Both the position numbers and the translations under genes were made by a program. DNA of 64,000 nt from Chitinophaga pinensis (GTDB taxonomy: Bacteria > Bacteroidota > Bacteroidia > NS11-12g > UBA9320): NCBI GenBank assembly GCA_945907065.1, contig CAMDSC010000002.1, positions 1 through 64,000 on the forward strand. The letters are read 5' to 3'. This document shows, one piece after another, positions 26,707-36,401 of this stretch (positions are counted from its first letter, which is position 1; each line of letters begins with the position of its first letter). The notes beneath the pieces are model-generated. The model had not been told where the DNA came from. It did not search any database and worked only from the letters and a program-made list of their open reading frames with translations.

Positions 26707-27963
26707 ATGTTAAATAAAAAAGCAATATTAATCTTTACTCTTACATTGGGTAGCTTTTTTAGTGCATTTGCTATTAAAGATTCGAGTGATTTAGCCATCG
26801 ATTTCGAAAGGATAACCCGTATAGAAAATCTCAGTAAAGGTTTATATGAAAAAATTCATCCAACTCATTGCACCAAACAAGGCGACAATGTAAAGACTGA
26901 ATTTGAAAACAACAAAATGCCATTAAACGGATCGGACTTTATATTTAATGCCCGATTGCTTGAATCAGAAATTCCGATGCAATACAATACGGAGGTACAA
27001 AAATTAATAAACTATTTTGGCACTAGTTGGCAAAATAAGCTTAAGGAAATGATTGTAGTATCTAATTACTATTTCCCTATTTATGAAGAAATTTTTGACA
27101 AATATAATATGCCACTTGAGATGAAATATCTTTCCGTTATTGAATCTGCCTTAAATCCAAGCGCCACCTCTAAATGTGGAGCTGCTGGCTTATGGCAGTT
27201 TATGCATGCTACTGGAAAAATGTTTGATTTAAAGGTAAATAATTATGTGGACGAAAGAAGAAATGTTGAAAAATCTACAGAAGCTGCCTGTAAATATTTA
27301 AAAGGAATGTATGGCACTTATGGGGACTGGTTATTAGTAATTGCATCCTATAATTGTGGACCTGGAAACGTAAATAAAGCAATTCGGAAATCTGGAGGGA
27401 AAAAAACATTTTGGGAGATATATCCATATTTACCAAAGGAAACTCAAAATTATGTACCTGCCTTGATGGCGATGACCTATTTAATGAATTTCCATGAAAG
27501 CTATTGTATTGCCCCCTCTACCGTAAATTCCAACAAGCCACGATTGGTTCAGGTAGAATGCAAATCTGAATACTGTTATGAAGTAATTTGCAGTACATTA
27601 AATATCACAGGCGATGAATTACGTTCATTTAATCCTGAATTAAGAAAAACCTCATTACCAAGTGTTACAAAAGCTTTTAGTTTAAATTTACCTTATGACA
27701 AAGCATTATTGTTTTGGCAATTAGAAGATACAATTTACCAAAACTCTATTAAAATTAAAACTTGGAAAGCTCCTGTAACAGATGAACCTGATTTTGCTAA
27801 AACCAGTTCATCCAAAACAAAAATTTATAAAGTTAAAAAAGGAGAATCACTACCAACTATAGCCAAAAAATTCGATTGTAAGGTTTGGCAATTGCGTTCA
27901 TGGAATGGTTTAAAATCAAATAAAATTTATCCTGGCCAAAAGCTGAAAGTTAGAAATTCGTGA
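26707..27963 (+). CDS. MltD-like lytic transglycosylase with LysM
   Basis: A 418-residue exported murein hydrolase. The signal peptide (about 1-22, ending SAFA) is followed by the SLT catalytic domain. This has the catalytic Glu in LSVIESALNPSATSKCGAAG, then LWQFMHATG (about 142-171), and motifs ASYNCGPGNVNKAIRKSGG (about 215-233) and PYLPKETQNYVPALMAMTYL. A degenerate LysM-like segment (about 275-340) and a clear C-terminal LysM (KIYKVKKGESLPTIAKKFDC, about 375-394, to LKV near the end) bind peptidoglycan. It overlaps purN by GTGA. Confidence 0.93.
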   Translation: MLNKKAILIFTLTLGSFFSAFAIKDSSDLAIDFERITRIENLSKGLYEKIHPTHCTKQGDNVKTEFENNKMPLNGSDFIFNARLLESEIPMQYNTEVQKLINYFGTSWQNKLKEMIVVSNYYFPIYEEIFDKYNMPLEMKYLSVIESALNPSATSKCGAAGLWQFMHATGKMFDLKVNNYVDERRNVEKSTEAACKYLKGMYGTYGDWLLVIASYNCGPGNVNKAIRKSGGKKTFWEIYPYLPKETQNYVPALMAMTYLMNFHESYCIAPSTVNSNKPRLVQVECKSEYCYEVICSTLNITGDELRSFNPELRKTSLPSVTKAFSLNLPYDKALLFWQLEDTIYQNSIKIKTWKAPVTDEPDFAKTSSSKTKIYKVKKGESLPTIAKKFDCKVWQLRSWNGLKSNKIYPGQKLKVRNS

Positions 27964-28541
27964 TAAATATTGCCGTTTTTGCATCCGGTAATGGCTCAAA
28001 TGCTGTTAATCTATGTAATTATTTTAATAACCACCCAAGCATAATTATTAGTAAAATTTATTGTAATAATCCTGAAGCTGGAATTATTGCAAAATCTAAA
28101 TCTTTAAAAAAAGAGTGTACCATTTTTAATAAAAAAGATTGGGTTTCTGGCGAGGTTGCAAAATCCTTAAAGGAAAACAATATTGATTTCATTGTCCTGG
28201 CCGGTTTTTTATGGTTAGTTCCTTTGGATGTTATTCTAGCCTTTTCTAGTAAAATAATTAATATTCATCCGGCACTATTGCCTAATTATGGAGGAAAGGG
28301 AATGTATGGAATAAAAGTACATGAAAAAGTAATTGCTGACCATCAGAAAGAATCAGGTATAACCATTCATCTAGTAAATGAAGAGTATGACAAAGGAGAA
28401 ATACTTTTTCAAGCTAAAGTTAATATAACAGAACAAGAAACAGCTTTAACATTGGCTTACAAAATACATGATTTAGAATATCTATATTTTCCAAAAACAG
28501 TCGAAAAATATATAATTCAATTCAATAAAAAAGGCCACTAA
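27960..28541 (+). CDS. purN: Phosphoribosylglycinamide formyltransferase
   Basis: PurN performs the third step of purine synthesis, formylating GAR with 10-formyl-THF. The 193-residue protein begins at GTG 27960, overlapping the previous stop. It has the FASGNGSNAVNL phosphate loop (about 6-17), the catalytic region IINIHPALLPNYGGKGMYG (about 99-117) with the Asn-His-Asp arrangement, and HLVNEEYDKGEI (about 136-147). The stop codon lies within the loop of the terminator hairpin that follows. Confidence 0.95.
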   Translation: MINIAVFASGNGSNAVNLCNYFNNHPSIIISKIYCNNPEAGIIAKSKSLKKECTIFNKKDWVSGEVAKSLKENNIDFIVLAGFLWLVPLDVILAFSSKIINIHPALLPNYGGKGMYGIKVHEKVIADHQKESGITIHLVNEEYDKGEILFQAKVNITEQETALTLAYKIHDLEYLYFPKTVEKYIIQFNKKGH

Positions 28542-28556
28542 AAGTGACCTTTTTTT
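28527..28556 (+). terminator. Bidirectional terminator after purN
   Basis: An A-run, GGCCACT, an AAA loop, AGTGACC and a T-run form a hairpin with one mismatch. It overlaps the purN stop codon. It also fits the convergent minus-strand gene ending at 28573. Confidence 0.85.
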
Positions 28557-28572
28557 ATAGCAAATAATATTT

Positions 28573-29526
28573 CTACTTTAATTTCAAACTTCCTTCCCCT
28601 ATCATCCATTCATCACAATATACTAATGCACGATAGTTTCCAGTTGACATTCCGGGTATCTTATCAAAGTAAATAATAACCAGACTGCCAGTATTACTGT
28701 TAAAATTTACAGTTGCCTTAGAAGTATATAAAGTACTTTCTCCTGCCACATCAAAAGTACCAGAACCTGCATTTTGATTAGCTACGGTTGAACCATTGGG
28801 CCCTATCAATCTCAGATAAACTACTTTCTGACCTGCATCCACAATTTCATTCTTATCTATTGTAAACTGAATTTTTACTTTATCTATTCTACTCAATCGG
28901 CTCTTTTCCTTTTCTTTATTGCCTTTCACCATGATTCCCTCAGCCTTAATATTTGTAGCCTTAAGTCTTGAAGCTACTTTAACTTTATCCCCTAACTTTT
29001 TATTTTGATCAGCTAAAGTTGAATTGATATTTCTTTGACTCTCAACTTCTTCTTTCACAGTAGTATTTTCTTCAGTCAGCGTTGTATTGGCTACTTTTAA
29101 ATCTAAATTTTCTTTAGATAATGAATCAATAATATGAGTGGTTGATGCAATCTTAGCTCTCAATTTATCCATCTCTCCTTTGGCAGCTTCTAGTTGTGCT
29201 TTTGTTATATTGCCTTGGGAAAGCATCTTACGAATTTGTGCAACCTTAACTGCTATTTCATCATTTTTAATATCAATAATACTGTCCAACTGTGAATTCT
29301 TACCTTTATATTCTAATAAAAGAGTTTCTGTTTCATCCAGCATTTTATCGAGTTGCTGCTTTTCGTTCGTTGTATCTTCTAACTTATTTTCAGTGGTTAC
29401 AAGTATTTTATCCTTGCTTATTAAATTATAAAGTAAAGCAAAATTTATAATAAATAAAACTCCGATAATAATAATCAGGTAGGTTTTGGTTCGTTTGTCT
29501 TTGGCAATTTGTTCTTCGTGTTCCAT
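28573..29526 (-). CDS. Single-pass membrane protein with long coiled coil, unknown function
   Basis: 317 residues: a short cytoplasmic N-terminus, one membrane helix (about 14-34, YLIIIIGVLFIINFALLYNL), a long heptad-rich coiled coil (about 40-205) and a C-terminal beta-rich domain (about 215-317) with KVKIQFTIDKNEIVDAGQKV and VYLRLIGPNGSTV. Relatives are common in Bacteroidota, sometimes misnamed as chromosome-partitioning proteins. No enzyme motif is visible. Orientation suggests the coiled coil spans the periplasm. Stands alone, convergent to purN. Confidence 0.85.
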   Translation of the reverse strand: MEHEEQIAKDKRTKTYLIIIIGVLFIINFALLYNLISKDKILVTTENKLEDTTNEKQQLDKMLDETETLLLEYKGKNSQLDSIIDIKNDEIAVKVAQIRKMLSQGNITKAQLEAAKGEMDKLRAKIASTTHIIDSLSKENLDLKVANTTLTEENTTVKEEVESQRNINSTLADQNKKLGDKVKVASRLKATNIKAEGIMVKGNKEKEKSRLSRIDKVKIQFTIDKNEIVDAGQKVVYLRLIGPNGSTVANQNAGSGTFDVAGESTLYTSKATVNFNSNTGSLVIIYFDKIPGMSTGNYRALVYCDEWMIGEGSLKLK

Positions 29527-29633
29527 AACTATTTTTTTTTCAAATTTAGATTAAAATGTAAATTAACTACTTACATTATTAATACATTAACTTACATAAT
29601 TCCTGTTTTATTGTATATAATTATCTACAATTA

Positions 29634-31898
29634 TTAGAATTGGATTTGAGCTCTAATTATATTTAATGCACCACCTGCTTTAAACCATTCTATTTGTTGT
29701 TCATTATAGGTATGATTACAATTTATAGTATCTGTTGTTCCATTTTTATGATTTAAAACTAAACGCAATGGTTTATTTGGCGTGAAGTTGGTTAAACCCA
29801 ACAAAGTCATAGTATCATCTTCCTGAATTAAATCGTACGCTTCTTTGTTAGCAAAGGTTAAGGCTAACATTCCTTGCTTTTTTAAGTTGGTTTCATGAAT
29901 ACGGGCAAATGATTTGGTCAAAACAATCCTTACCCCTAAAAATCTAGGCTCCATTGCAGCATGTTCGCGGCTACTTCCTTCACCATAGTTTTCATCACCA
30001 ACTACAATTGTACCAATACCAGCTGCTTTGTAGGCTCTTTGAACTGCAGGCACTTCTCCATATTCACCGGTCAATTGATTTTTTACGAAATTAGTTTTTT
30101 CATTAAAATAATTCAAAGCTCCTATTAACATATTGTTGCTAATATTATCCAAGTGTCCACGAAATTTTAACCAAGGCCCAGCCATACTAATATGGTCGGT
30201 TGTACATTTTCCTTTAGCTTTTATTAATACTTTTAAACCTTTCAAATCCGTTCCTTCCCAAGCCTTAAAAGGATCAAGAAGTTGTAATCTATTACTATCT
30301 AACGCTACTTTGATAACCACTTTACTTCCATCCTCAGCAGGTGCCTGATATCCTGCATCTTCTACAGCGTATCCTTTTATTGGCATTTCTATTCCTAATG
30401 GCTCAGAAAATTTTATCTTTTCGCCTTTTTCATTGGTTAAAGAATCAGTCAATGGATTAAAAGTTAAATCACCCGCTATTGCTAAAGCCGTAACAATTTC
30501 AGGAGATGCCACAAAAGCATGAGTATTTGGGTTGCCATCATTTCGTTTCGCAAAATTTCTATTAAACGAAGTTATAATCGAATTTTTACGATTTGGGTCG
30601 GTTGAATGTCTCGCCCATTGGCCTATGCAAGGACCACAAGCATTTGCGAGTACTACGCCACCCATTTCTTCAAACGTTGCTAAATAACCATCTCTTTCTA
30701 CCGTATATCTCACTTGCTCTGAGCCAGGGGTAATAGTAAATTCTGATTTAGCTTTTATACCATTATCAGTAGCTTGTTTTGCTATAGATGCTGCTCTCGT
30801 TATATCTTCATACGATGAATTGGTGCATGAACCAATTAATCCAACTTCTAATTCAGCCGGCCAATTGTTATCTTTTACTGCCTGGGCAAATTGAGAAATA
30901 GGCCATGCCATATCTGGAGTAAAAGGTCCGTTAATATGTGGCTCTAATTCCGATAAATTTATTTCTATTACTTGGTCAAAGTAGAGTTCAGGATTAGTAT
31001 AAACTTCAGGGTCTCCTGCTAAATGCTCAGCTATGGCATCAGCCGCTGAGGCCAATTCAATTCTTCCTGTTCCTTTTAGATAATCCGACATTTTTTCGTC
31101 GTATCCAAAGACAGAAGTTGTGGCACCAATTTCAGCCCCCATGTTACAAATGGTACCCTTTCCTGTGCAGGATAAACTCTTTGCACCTTCACCAAAATAT
31201 TCAACAATGGCGCCGGTTCCACCTTTTACCGTTAGTATTCCTGCAACTTTTAATATTACATCTTTCGAAGATGTCCAACCACTTAATTTTCCTGAAAGCT
31301 TAACTCCTATTAATTTTGGAAATTTTAACTCCCAAGGCAAACCCGCCATTACATCACAGGCATCAGCCCCACCAACTCCTATAGCTACCATTCCCAACCC
31401 ACCAGCATTCACCGTATGACTGTCAGTTCCTATCATCAATCCACCGGGAAAAGCATAATTTTCTAATACTACTTGATGAATAATTCCTGCTCCAGGTTTC
31501 CAAAACCCAATTCCATATTTATCAGAAACAGACGCTAAAAAATCAAAGACTTCTTTATTTACTTCTTTTGAAGTAGCCAAATCTTCCTTTGCTCCATCCT
31601 TAGCCAATATTAAATGGTCGCAATGAACAGTAGAAGGAACGGCCACCTTCTGACGTCCAGCTTGCATAAATTGCAACAACGCCATTTGAGCAGTAGCATC
31701 TTGCATGGCCACTCTATCCGGGGCAAAATCCACATAACTATTTCCACGTTCATTTACAGAACTTGTGGAACCTTCCCACAAATGGGCATATAAAATTTTC
31801 TCAGTAAGTGTTAACGGTTTATTAATTAATTTTTTGGCAGCGGCAACTCGCTCTGGGAAGCGGGAATACACCGCTTTAATCATTTCTAAATCAAACAT
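29634..31898 (-). CDS. acn: Aconitate hydratase
   Basis: A 754-residue aconitase interconverting citrate and isocitrate in the TCA cycle, of the mitochondrial-type group found in Bacteroidota. It has the early [12 protein letters not shown] (about 92-103), [20 protein letters not shown] (about 156-175), the Fe-S Cys motifs [13 protein letters not shown] (Cys near 362) and [10 protein letters not shown] (Cys near 425 and 428), and the swivel-domain [15 protein letters not shown] (about 642-656). Length is normal. Monocistronic by context. Confidence 0.96.
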   Translation of the reverse strand: MFDLEMIKAVYSRFPERVAAAKKLINKPLTLTEKILYAHLWEGSTSSVNERGNSYVDFAPDRVAMQDATAQMALLQFMQAGRQKVAVPSTVHCDHLILAKDGAKEDLATSKEVNKEVFDFLASVSDKYGIGFWKPGAGIIHQVVLENYAFPGGLMIGTDSHTVNAGGLGMVAIGVGGADACDVMAGLPWELKFPKLIGVKLSGKLSGWTSSKDVILKVAGILTVKGGTGAIVEYFGEGAKSLSCTGKGTICNMGAEIGATTSVFGYDEKMSDYLKGTGRIELASAADAIAEHLAGDPEVYTNPELYFDQVIEINLSELEPHINGPFTPDMAWPISQFAQAVKDNNWPAELEVGLIGSCTNSSYEDITRAASIAKQATDNGIKAKSEFTITPGSEQVRYTVERDGYLATFEEMGGVVLANACGPCIGQWARHSTDPNRKNSIITSFNRNFAKRNDGNPNTHAFVASPEIVTALAIAGDLTFNPLTDSLTNEKGEKIKFSEPLGIEMPIKGYAVEDAGYQAPAEDGSKVVIKVALDSNRLQLLDPFKAWEGTDLKGLKVLIKAKGKCTTDHISMAGPWLKFRGHLDNISNNMLIGALNYFNEKTNFVKNQLTGEYGEVPAVQRAYKAAGIGTIVVGDENYGEGSSREHAAMEPRFLGVRIVLTKSFARIHETNLKKQGMLALTFANKEAYDLIQEDDTMTLLGLTNFTPNKPLRLVLNHKNGTTDTINCNHTYNEQQIEWFKAGGALNIIRAQIQF

Positions 31899-32008
31899 GA
31901 ATGGTTTTTGATAATTGTCACAAATTTACTAAAAAGCCTAGGTATAAAATAACAAAGTTGAATGATAATTGGTTTAGTTATTAAAACATTATGTTTCTAA
32001 TTTTTTAA

Positions 32009-32038
32009 TAAAAAAAGAGGAAGCTAAACGCCTCCTCT
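32009..32038 (-). terminator. Terminator of the prs-rplY unit
   Basis: On the minus strand GAGGAGGC, a 5-nt loop GTTTA, and GCTTCCTC form a hairpin (one mismatch) followed by a T-run. It lies 26 bp after the rplY stop. Confidence 0.85.
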
Positions 32039-32063
32039 CATTTTTATAGAAAATTAATTCTAA

Positions 32064-32645
32064 TTATTTTTTCTTAGCCTCTTCTGTAGCTGCGCTTATA
32101 CTAGCACGAGTAGCTGATACAGATACAACTGAATTGGCTTTAGTATTTAATAATTCTAAACCTTTAATACTAATATCCCCAACTCTGAAATTTTGACCAA
32201 TTTCAAGTTTATCTACATTTATTTCAATTGCATCAGGAATATCCTTTATCATTCCTTTTACTGTAAGTTTTTTAATCTTAATTATAAGTCTTCCACCTGC
32301 TCTAACACCAGGTGCATTTCCACTAACATTAACAGGTATATCTATCGTTAATGGGACATCTAATGATACTTCCATGAAATCGGCATGAATAATTGCTTCA
32401 GATACAGGATGAAACTGAATATCCTGCAATTTGGCTAATTTTTTACCTTCATCAAGATTTAACTGAACCAAATATGTATTTGGAGTATACACTAGATTTT
32501 TAAAATCATACTCATAAACTCCAAAATGACTGTTGCCATTTTTTCCATAAACTACGCAAGGAACTTTTCCTTCGATACGCAAAGCTTTAGTTGCTTTTTT
32601 GCCAGTATCTAATCTGGCATCTCCTTTAAGAACAATTGTCTTCAT
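32064..32645 (-). CDS. rplY: 50S ribosomal protein L25/general stress protein Ctc
   Basis: A 193-residue bL25 of the long Ctc type: N-terminal 5S-rRNA-binding domain (KKATKALRIEGKVPCVVYGK near 17-36, HPVSEAIIHADFMEV near 79-93) plus the C-terminal beta domain (PLTIDIPVNVSGNAPGVRAGG, near 97-117), ending in a Lys-rich tail. It sits 7 bp after prs, the standard prs-rplY pairing. Terminator directly downstream. Confidence 0.95.
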   Translation of the reverse strand: MKTIVLKGDARLDTGKKATKALRIEGKVPCVVYGKNGNSHFGVYEYDFKNLVYTPNTYLVQLNLDEGKKLAKLQDIQFHPVSEAIIHADFMEVSLDVPLTIDIPVNVSGNAPGVRAGGRLIIKIKKLTVKGMIKDIPDAIEINVDKLEIGQNFRVGDISIKGLELLNTKANSVVSVSATRASISAATEEAKKK

Positions 32646-32652
32646 TTATTTT

Positions 32653-33624
32653 TTATACATTTAATTTTTGTTGGAATGCCTTTTCAATACTAAATAGTGA
32701 ACTAATCGAATTATGATCTATCACATTACGAATTGCATTAGCAAATAATTTTGATGAACTAAGAACTTTTATTTTATTACTTTTATATTGAATTGGTAAT
32801 GTATCAGTTACTACCAACTCATCTAATTCCGAGTTATCAATATTTTCATAAGCCTTTCCTGATAATACAGGGTGAGTGCATACAGCCCTGACAGATCTGG
32901 CTCCTTTTTCTTTTAACAATTGTGCTGCTTTACAGAGAGTATTAGCCGTATCACACAAATCATCTATTAATACCATATCATAGCCACTGACATCTCCAAT
33001 TACTGTCATGGAAGCCACTTCATTTGCAATTTTTCTTTCTTTATCACAAATCACCATTTCTACATTCATTGCTTGGGCAAAAAATCTCACCCTTTTTGTT
33101 GCACCAACATCCGGTGCTGCCAATTTTAGATTTGGTAATTTTAAACTTTGAATATAGGGAATAAAAATAACTGAGGCATCTAAATGATCAACTGGTATGT
33201 TAAAAAATCCCTGAATTTGCGGAGCATGAAGATCCATAGTCATTACTCTATCAGCACCTACAGCCGTTAATATATCAGCCACCATTTTAGCAGCTATTGG
33301 AACACGGGGTTTATCTTTTCTATCCTGACGTGCCAATCCATAATAAGGAATAACAGCAACTACCTTATGTGCTGATGCTCGTTTAGCAGCATCAATCATA
33401 AGACACAATTCCATAAGATTATCCTGTGGTGGGTTGGTTGATTGAATAATAAAAATATCAGTTCCTCTTACTGATTCATTAATACTTGTTTGAAATTCGC
33501 CATCGCTGAACATTGCACAAGATGCGTCACCTAATGGTTCACCAAAATCTTCTGCAATTTTTTCTGATAGATACCGAGAGCCTCGGCATGTAAAGAGTTT
33601 TACTTTGTTAGATACATTTTCCAT
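32653..33624 (-). CDS. prs: Ribose-phosphate pyrophosphokinase
   Basis: Makes PRPP from ribose-5-phosphate and ATP, feeding purN, nadC and other pathways. 323 residues with FSDGEFQTSINESVRG (about 39-54), YYGLARQDRKDKPRVPI (about 94-110), MDLHAPQIQGFF (about 136-147) and the PRPP loop VLIDDLCDTANTL (about 222-234). It is followed within 8 bp by rplY. tRNA-Gln lies just upstream on the same strand and may share its promoter region. Confidence 0.97.
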   Translation of the reverse strand: MENVSNKVKLFTCRGSRYLSEKIAEDFGEPLGDASCAMFSDGEFQTSINESVRGTDIFIIQSTNPPQDNLMELCLMIDAAKRASAHKVVAVIPYYGLARQDRKDKPRVPIAAKMVADILTAVGADRVMTMDLHAPQIQGFFNIPVDHLDASVIFIPYIQSLKLPNLKLAAPDVGATKRVRFFAQAMNVEMVICDKERKIANEVASMTVIGDVSGYDMVLIDDLCDTANTLCKAAQLLKEKGARSVRAVCTHPVLSGKAYENIDNSELDELVVTDTLPIQYKSNKIKVLSSSKLFANAIRNVIDHNSISSLFSIEKAFQQKLNV

Positions 33625-33677
33625 TTTGCTTTACTTTCGTCTCCCTGGTGTTCGACTATCATAAACTTACTTCTAAG

Positions 33678-33750
33678 TTGTCCGACTAGGGCTCGAACCT
33701 AGACTCTCCTGGACCAAAACCAGGCGTGTTGCCAGTTACACCATCGGACA
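33678..33750 (-). tRNA. tRNA-Gln (TTG anticodon)
   Basis: A 73-nt tRNA on the minus strand. The acceptor TGTCCGA pairs with TCGGACA, the anticodon stem-loop CCTGGTTTTGGTCCAGG carries TTG, and the T arm is CTAGG TTCGAGC CCTAG. The discriminator is A, and CCA is not encoded. It lies 53 bp upstream of prs. Confidence 0.96.
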
Positions 33751-33829
33751 ATAAGGCTGCGAAATTAATATTTTTAATTTTTATTTGCCATAGTATTTTC
33801 TAAATTTTATTTTAAGTAAAAAAGATAAC

Positions 33830-33860
33830 AAAAAAAAAGCGGAACCTATTGAGTTCCGCT
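33830..33860 (-). terminator. Terminator of the PKD-repeat gene
   Basis: Minus strand: AGCGGAAC, a 7-nt loop, then GTTCCGCT, a perfect 8-bp stem, followed by a run of about nine T. It starts 25 bp after the stop of the PKD protein. Confidence 0.9.
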
Positions 33861-33884
33861 CTTTTAAGAAGTATTAATAAAAAT

Positions 33885-36281
33885 CTATTTTACAAATTTT
33901 GTAGACTCAACTTTGCCATCTTGCTCAATACTTACATAGTAAGTACCTTTTGGAAGCGTATTTACAATCATATCGATTGATTTATTTTCATTTGGTGTGG
34001 CATCATATCTTAAAACTTCAACACCATAAATATCTTTAACTGATATTTTGGCATCTGAAGTAGATAAAGTAACTACCGTCACTTTCGTATCTGCTGGATT
34101 TGGATATACACTTAATGCCTCTTTTACATTATCTCCTTCGTTACCTATCATTTTTTGAGTTGTGCCTCCAATTTCTATAGTTTTACAAATAGTTTTTGTG
34201 CATTTAGTTTTAGTGTCATAAGCCGTCATACATATATAATATTTTCCTGCAACTTTATAAGTATGATCAACTACTCTGCCTTTATCTCCTAATTTATCTC
34301 CCCAACTCCAACCAAATTCAACTCCAGAAAGATTTGTTCCTTCAACATTGATTTTATTTCCAACAACTTTAAAAGAAAAATCAGGTTTAAAATCGGCACA
34401 TGGGTCTGTTGTTTTTCCTTGTACTTCAATTGTAAAGCAAATTGTTTTTTTACATTTACGTTTGGAATCATACACTGTTACACAAATAGTATATTTACCT
34501 GCCTTAGAATAAGTATGGGTAACTGTTCTATCTGTACTTCCCTTCGTATTGTCACCAAAGTTCCACTCCATAGTAGCTCCTTTTCCACCATCCACATCCA
34601 ATTTAATCTTTAAACCATCGGTTTGAAAACTAACCTTTGGGTTAAAATCTTTACAAGGATCTTGAGTTTCTCTTTCTTTAATAACAATTTCTTTGCAAAT
34701 CTTTTTGGTGCATTTTGTTTTAGGATCAGTGATGTAAACACATGCAGTATAGGTACCTGGTTTTTTAAAGTCTATTTTAACAATCCTGTCGGTGCTAGTT
34801 TGGCTAGAATTACTAAATATCCATTTATACGTGTAATTAGTGCCACTTTGTGCTTCAAAAACCACAACATTACCATCAATTTTATAATAATAAGTTGGAT
34901 TAAAATCTTTGCAAGGATCAGTGTTAGTTCCTGATATTGTTATTTCCCAACATAATGTTTTCTTACAACCTGTTTTAGAATCATAAATTGTTACACATGG
35001 TTTGTAAGTTCCTGGCTTATAAGTATGGTTAGATTGAATACCCGTTCCTGATGTTCCATCTCCATAATTCCAAACATAAGAATATGTGCTGGTAGTTGTA
35101 CCAGCTCCCCAGAATGTAACGACTCCATTATCACCAATTTTATATTCGTATCTTGGATTAAAATCAGCACATGGATCTTTCTCTTTAACTGTAATTTCTT
35201 TACACAATGTTTTGGTACATTTTGTATTTCCACTTGTATATGTAATAGTTACACATGGTTTGTATGTCCCAGGCTTATATTGATGTGTTCCATCTTTAGT
35301 AGTTGATACTGCTGATCCATCACCAAAATTCCAAGAATATGTTAACCCAGTCCCACTCATACCATTATATGTGGCCACACCATTTGCATCAACAGTAAAA
35401 TCAAATGTAGGATTGAAGTTTATACATGGATCATTTTCTTTAACAGTTATTGCTTCAAAACAAATAGTTTTTGTGCATTTAGGGTCTGTGCTTGTAATTG
35501 TAACACATGGCTTGTAGGTGCCAGGACTATACGTATGATAACCAACACGGTCAGTACTAGTTGTTTTATCTCCAAAATCCCAACTATAGGTATAGTTAGT
35601 ACCGGCTGATGCCTCAAAAGTTGCGGTTTTACCATCAGTCCCAAGTTTTATACCACCTGAAAGTGATGCATAAAATTTAGCACATGGATCTTGAACTGTA
35701 ACAGGATCAAAGCATAAAGTTTTTGTACATTTTGGATTTGAACTTGTAATGGTTACACATGGCTTATAGGTACCGGCTGAATATGCATGCGTTCCTGTGC
35801 GGTCGCCACTAGTTGTATTATCGCCAAAACTCCAAGAATAAGTATACGTATTAGACGTGCTATTACTTGCAGCGGCTTCAAAGGTTATTGTTTTTCCGTC
35901 CGTTCCTAATTTAATACCTGCTGATGGGGCAAAACTTGCACAAGGATCCTCAATAGTTATTGTTTTGCAAACCTTAGTGGTACATGGATTGTTGGCATCA
36001 CGAGGATTTTTAATAATTAGATAAACACAGGGTGTATAACTACCAGGTTTACTATAATCATGTGTAGGATTTGCATCTTTCGAATTGGCCGTACCATCAT
36101 TAAAAACCCATTCTTGAGAAGCTACGGTTCCAGTTGATTTAACACCTAGATAAACTTTTGTTCCAGAAATCTGAACATAAATTTCAGATTTAACACTGTC
36201 GCAATACGTTGGCTTTGTTTGACCGAATAATGTTGAAGATAAGGACAACAAAACAATTAATAAAGTAGTAATTTTTTTCAT
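33885..36281 (-). CDS. Secreted protein of eight Cys-bearing PKD-like repeats with T9SS sorting domain
   Basis: 798 residues. A signal peptide (1-20, LSSTLFGQ) is followed by eight modules of about 85 residues. Seven of them open with DPC, and all share a W(S/D/N)FGD core, a H-Y...GTY stretch and the ending CVTI...C(T/K)KT(I/L)C, i.e. four regularly placed Cys per module, which suggests disulfide-stapled PKD domains. The tail (about 706-798) holds YPNPADTKVTV and PKGTYYVSIEQDGKVESTKFVK-type text typical of a type A C-terminal sorting domain for the type IX secretion system. It is probably a surface or extracellular adhesin or structural protein. No catalytic domain is visible. Monocistronic with its own terminator. 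Confidence 0.93.
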   Translation of the reverse strand: MKKITTLLIVLLSLSSTLFGQTKPTYCDSVKSEIYVQISGTKVYLGVKSTGTVASQEWVFNDGTANSKDANPTHDYSKPGSYTPCVYLIIKNPRDANNPCTTKVCKTITIEDPCASFAPSAGIKLGTDGKTITFEAAASNSTSNTYTYSWSFGDNTTSGDRTGTHAYSAGTYKPCVTITSSNPKCTKTLCFDPVTVQDPCAKFYASLSGGIKLGTDGKTATFEASAGTNYTYSWDFGDKTTSTDRVGYHTYSPGTYKPCVTITSTDPKCTKTICFEAITVKENDPCINFNPTFDFTVDANGVATYNGMSGTGLTYSWNFGDGSAVSTTKDGTHQYKPGTYKPCVTITYTSGNTKCTKTLCKEITVKEKDPCADFNPRYEYKIGDNGVVTFWGAGTTTSTYSYVWNYGDGTSGTGIQSNHTYKPGTYKPCVTIYDSKTGCKKTLCWEITISGTNTDPCKDFNPTYYYKIDGNVVVFEAQSGTNYTYKWIFSNSSQTSTDRIVKIDFKKPGTYTACVYITDPKTKCTKKICKEIVIKERETQDPCKDFNPKVSFQTDGLKIKLDVDGGKGATMEWNFGDNTKGSTDRTVTHTYSKAGKYTICVTVYDSKRKCKKTICFTIEVQGKTTDPCADFKPDFSFKVVGNKINVEGTNLSGVEFGWSWGDKLGDKGRVVDHTYKVAGKYYICMTAYDTKTKCTKTICKTIEIGGTTQKMIGNEGDNVKEALSVYPNPADTKVTVVTLSTSDAKISVKDIYGVEVLRYDATPNENKSIDMIVNTLPKGTYYVSIEQDGKVESTKFVK

Positions 36282-36401
36282 GTTTTTAATTAATAAAGTT
36301 TAAATTTATGTTTTTTTTCAATTAGATAGACAACATAAGATTTAGAAATGTGACACCTTTAGCTATTTATTTGTCAGATTAAAGTCATTAGGCAATTTTT
36401 T

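Noticed and set aside
34289..35644. Repeated short open frames on both strands and a repeat-array look
   Set aside because: These come from the periodic PKD modules of the coding gene; spacer lengths and sequences do not fit a CRISPR array.
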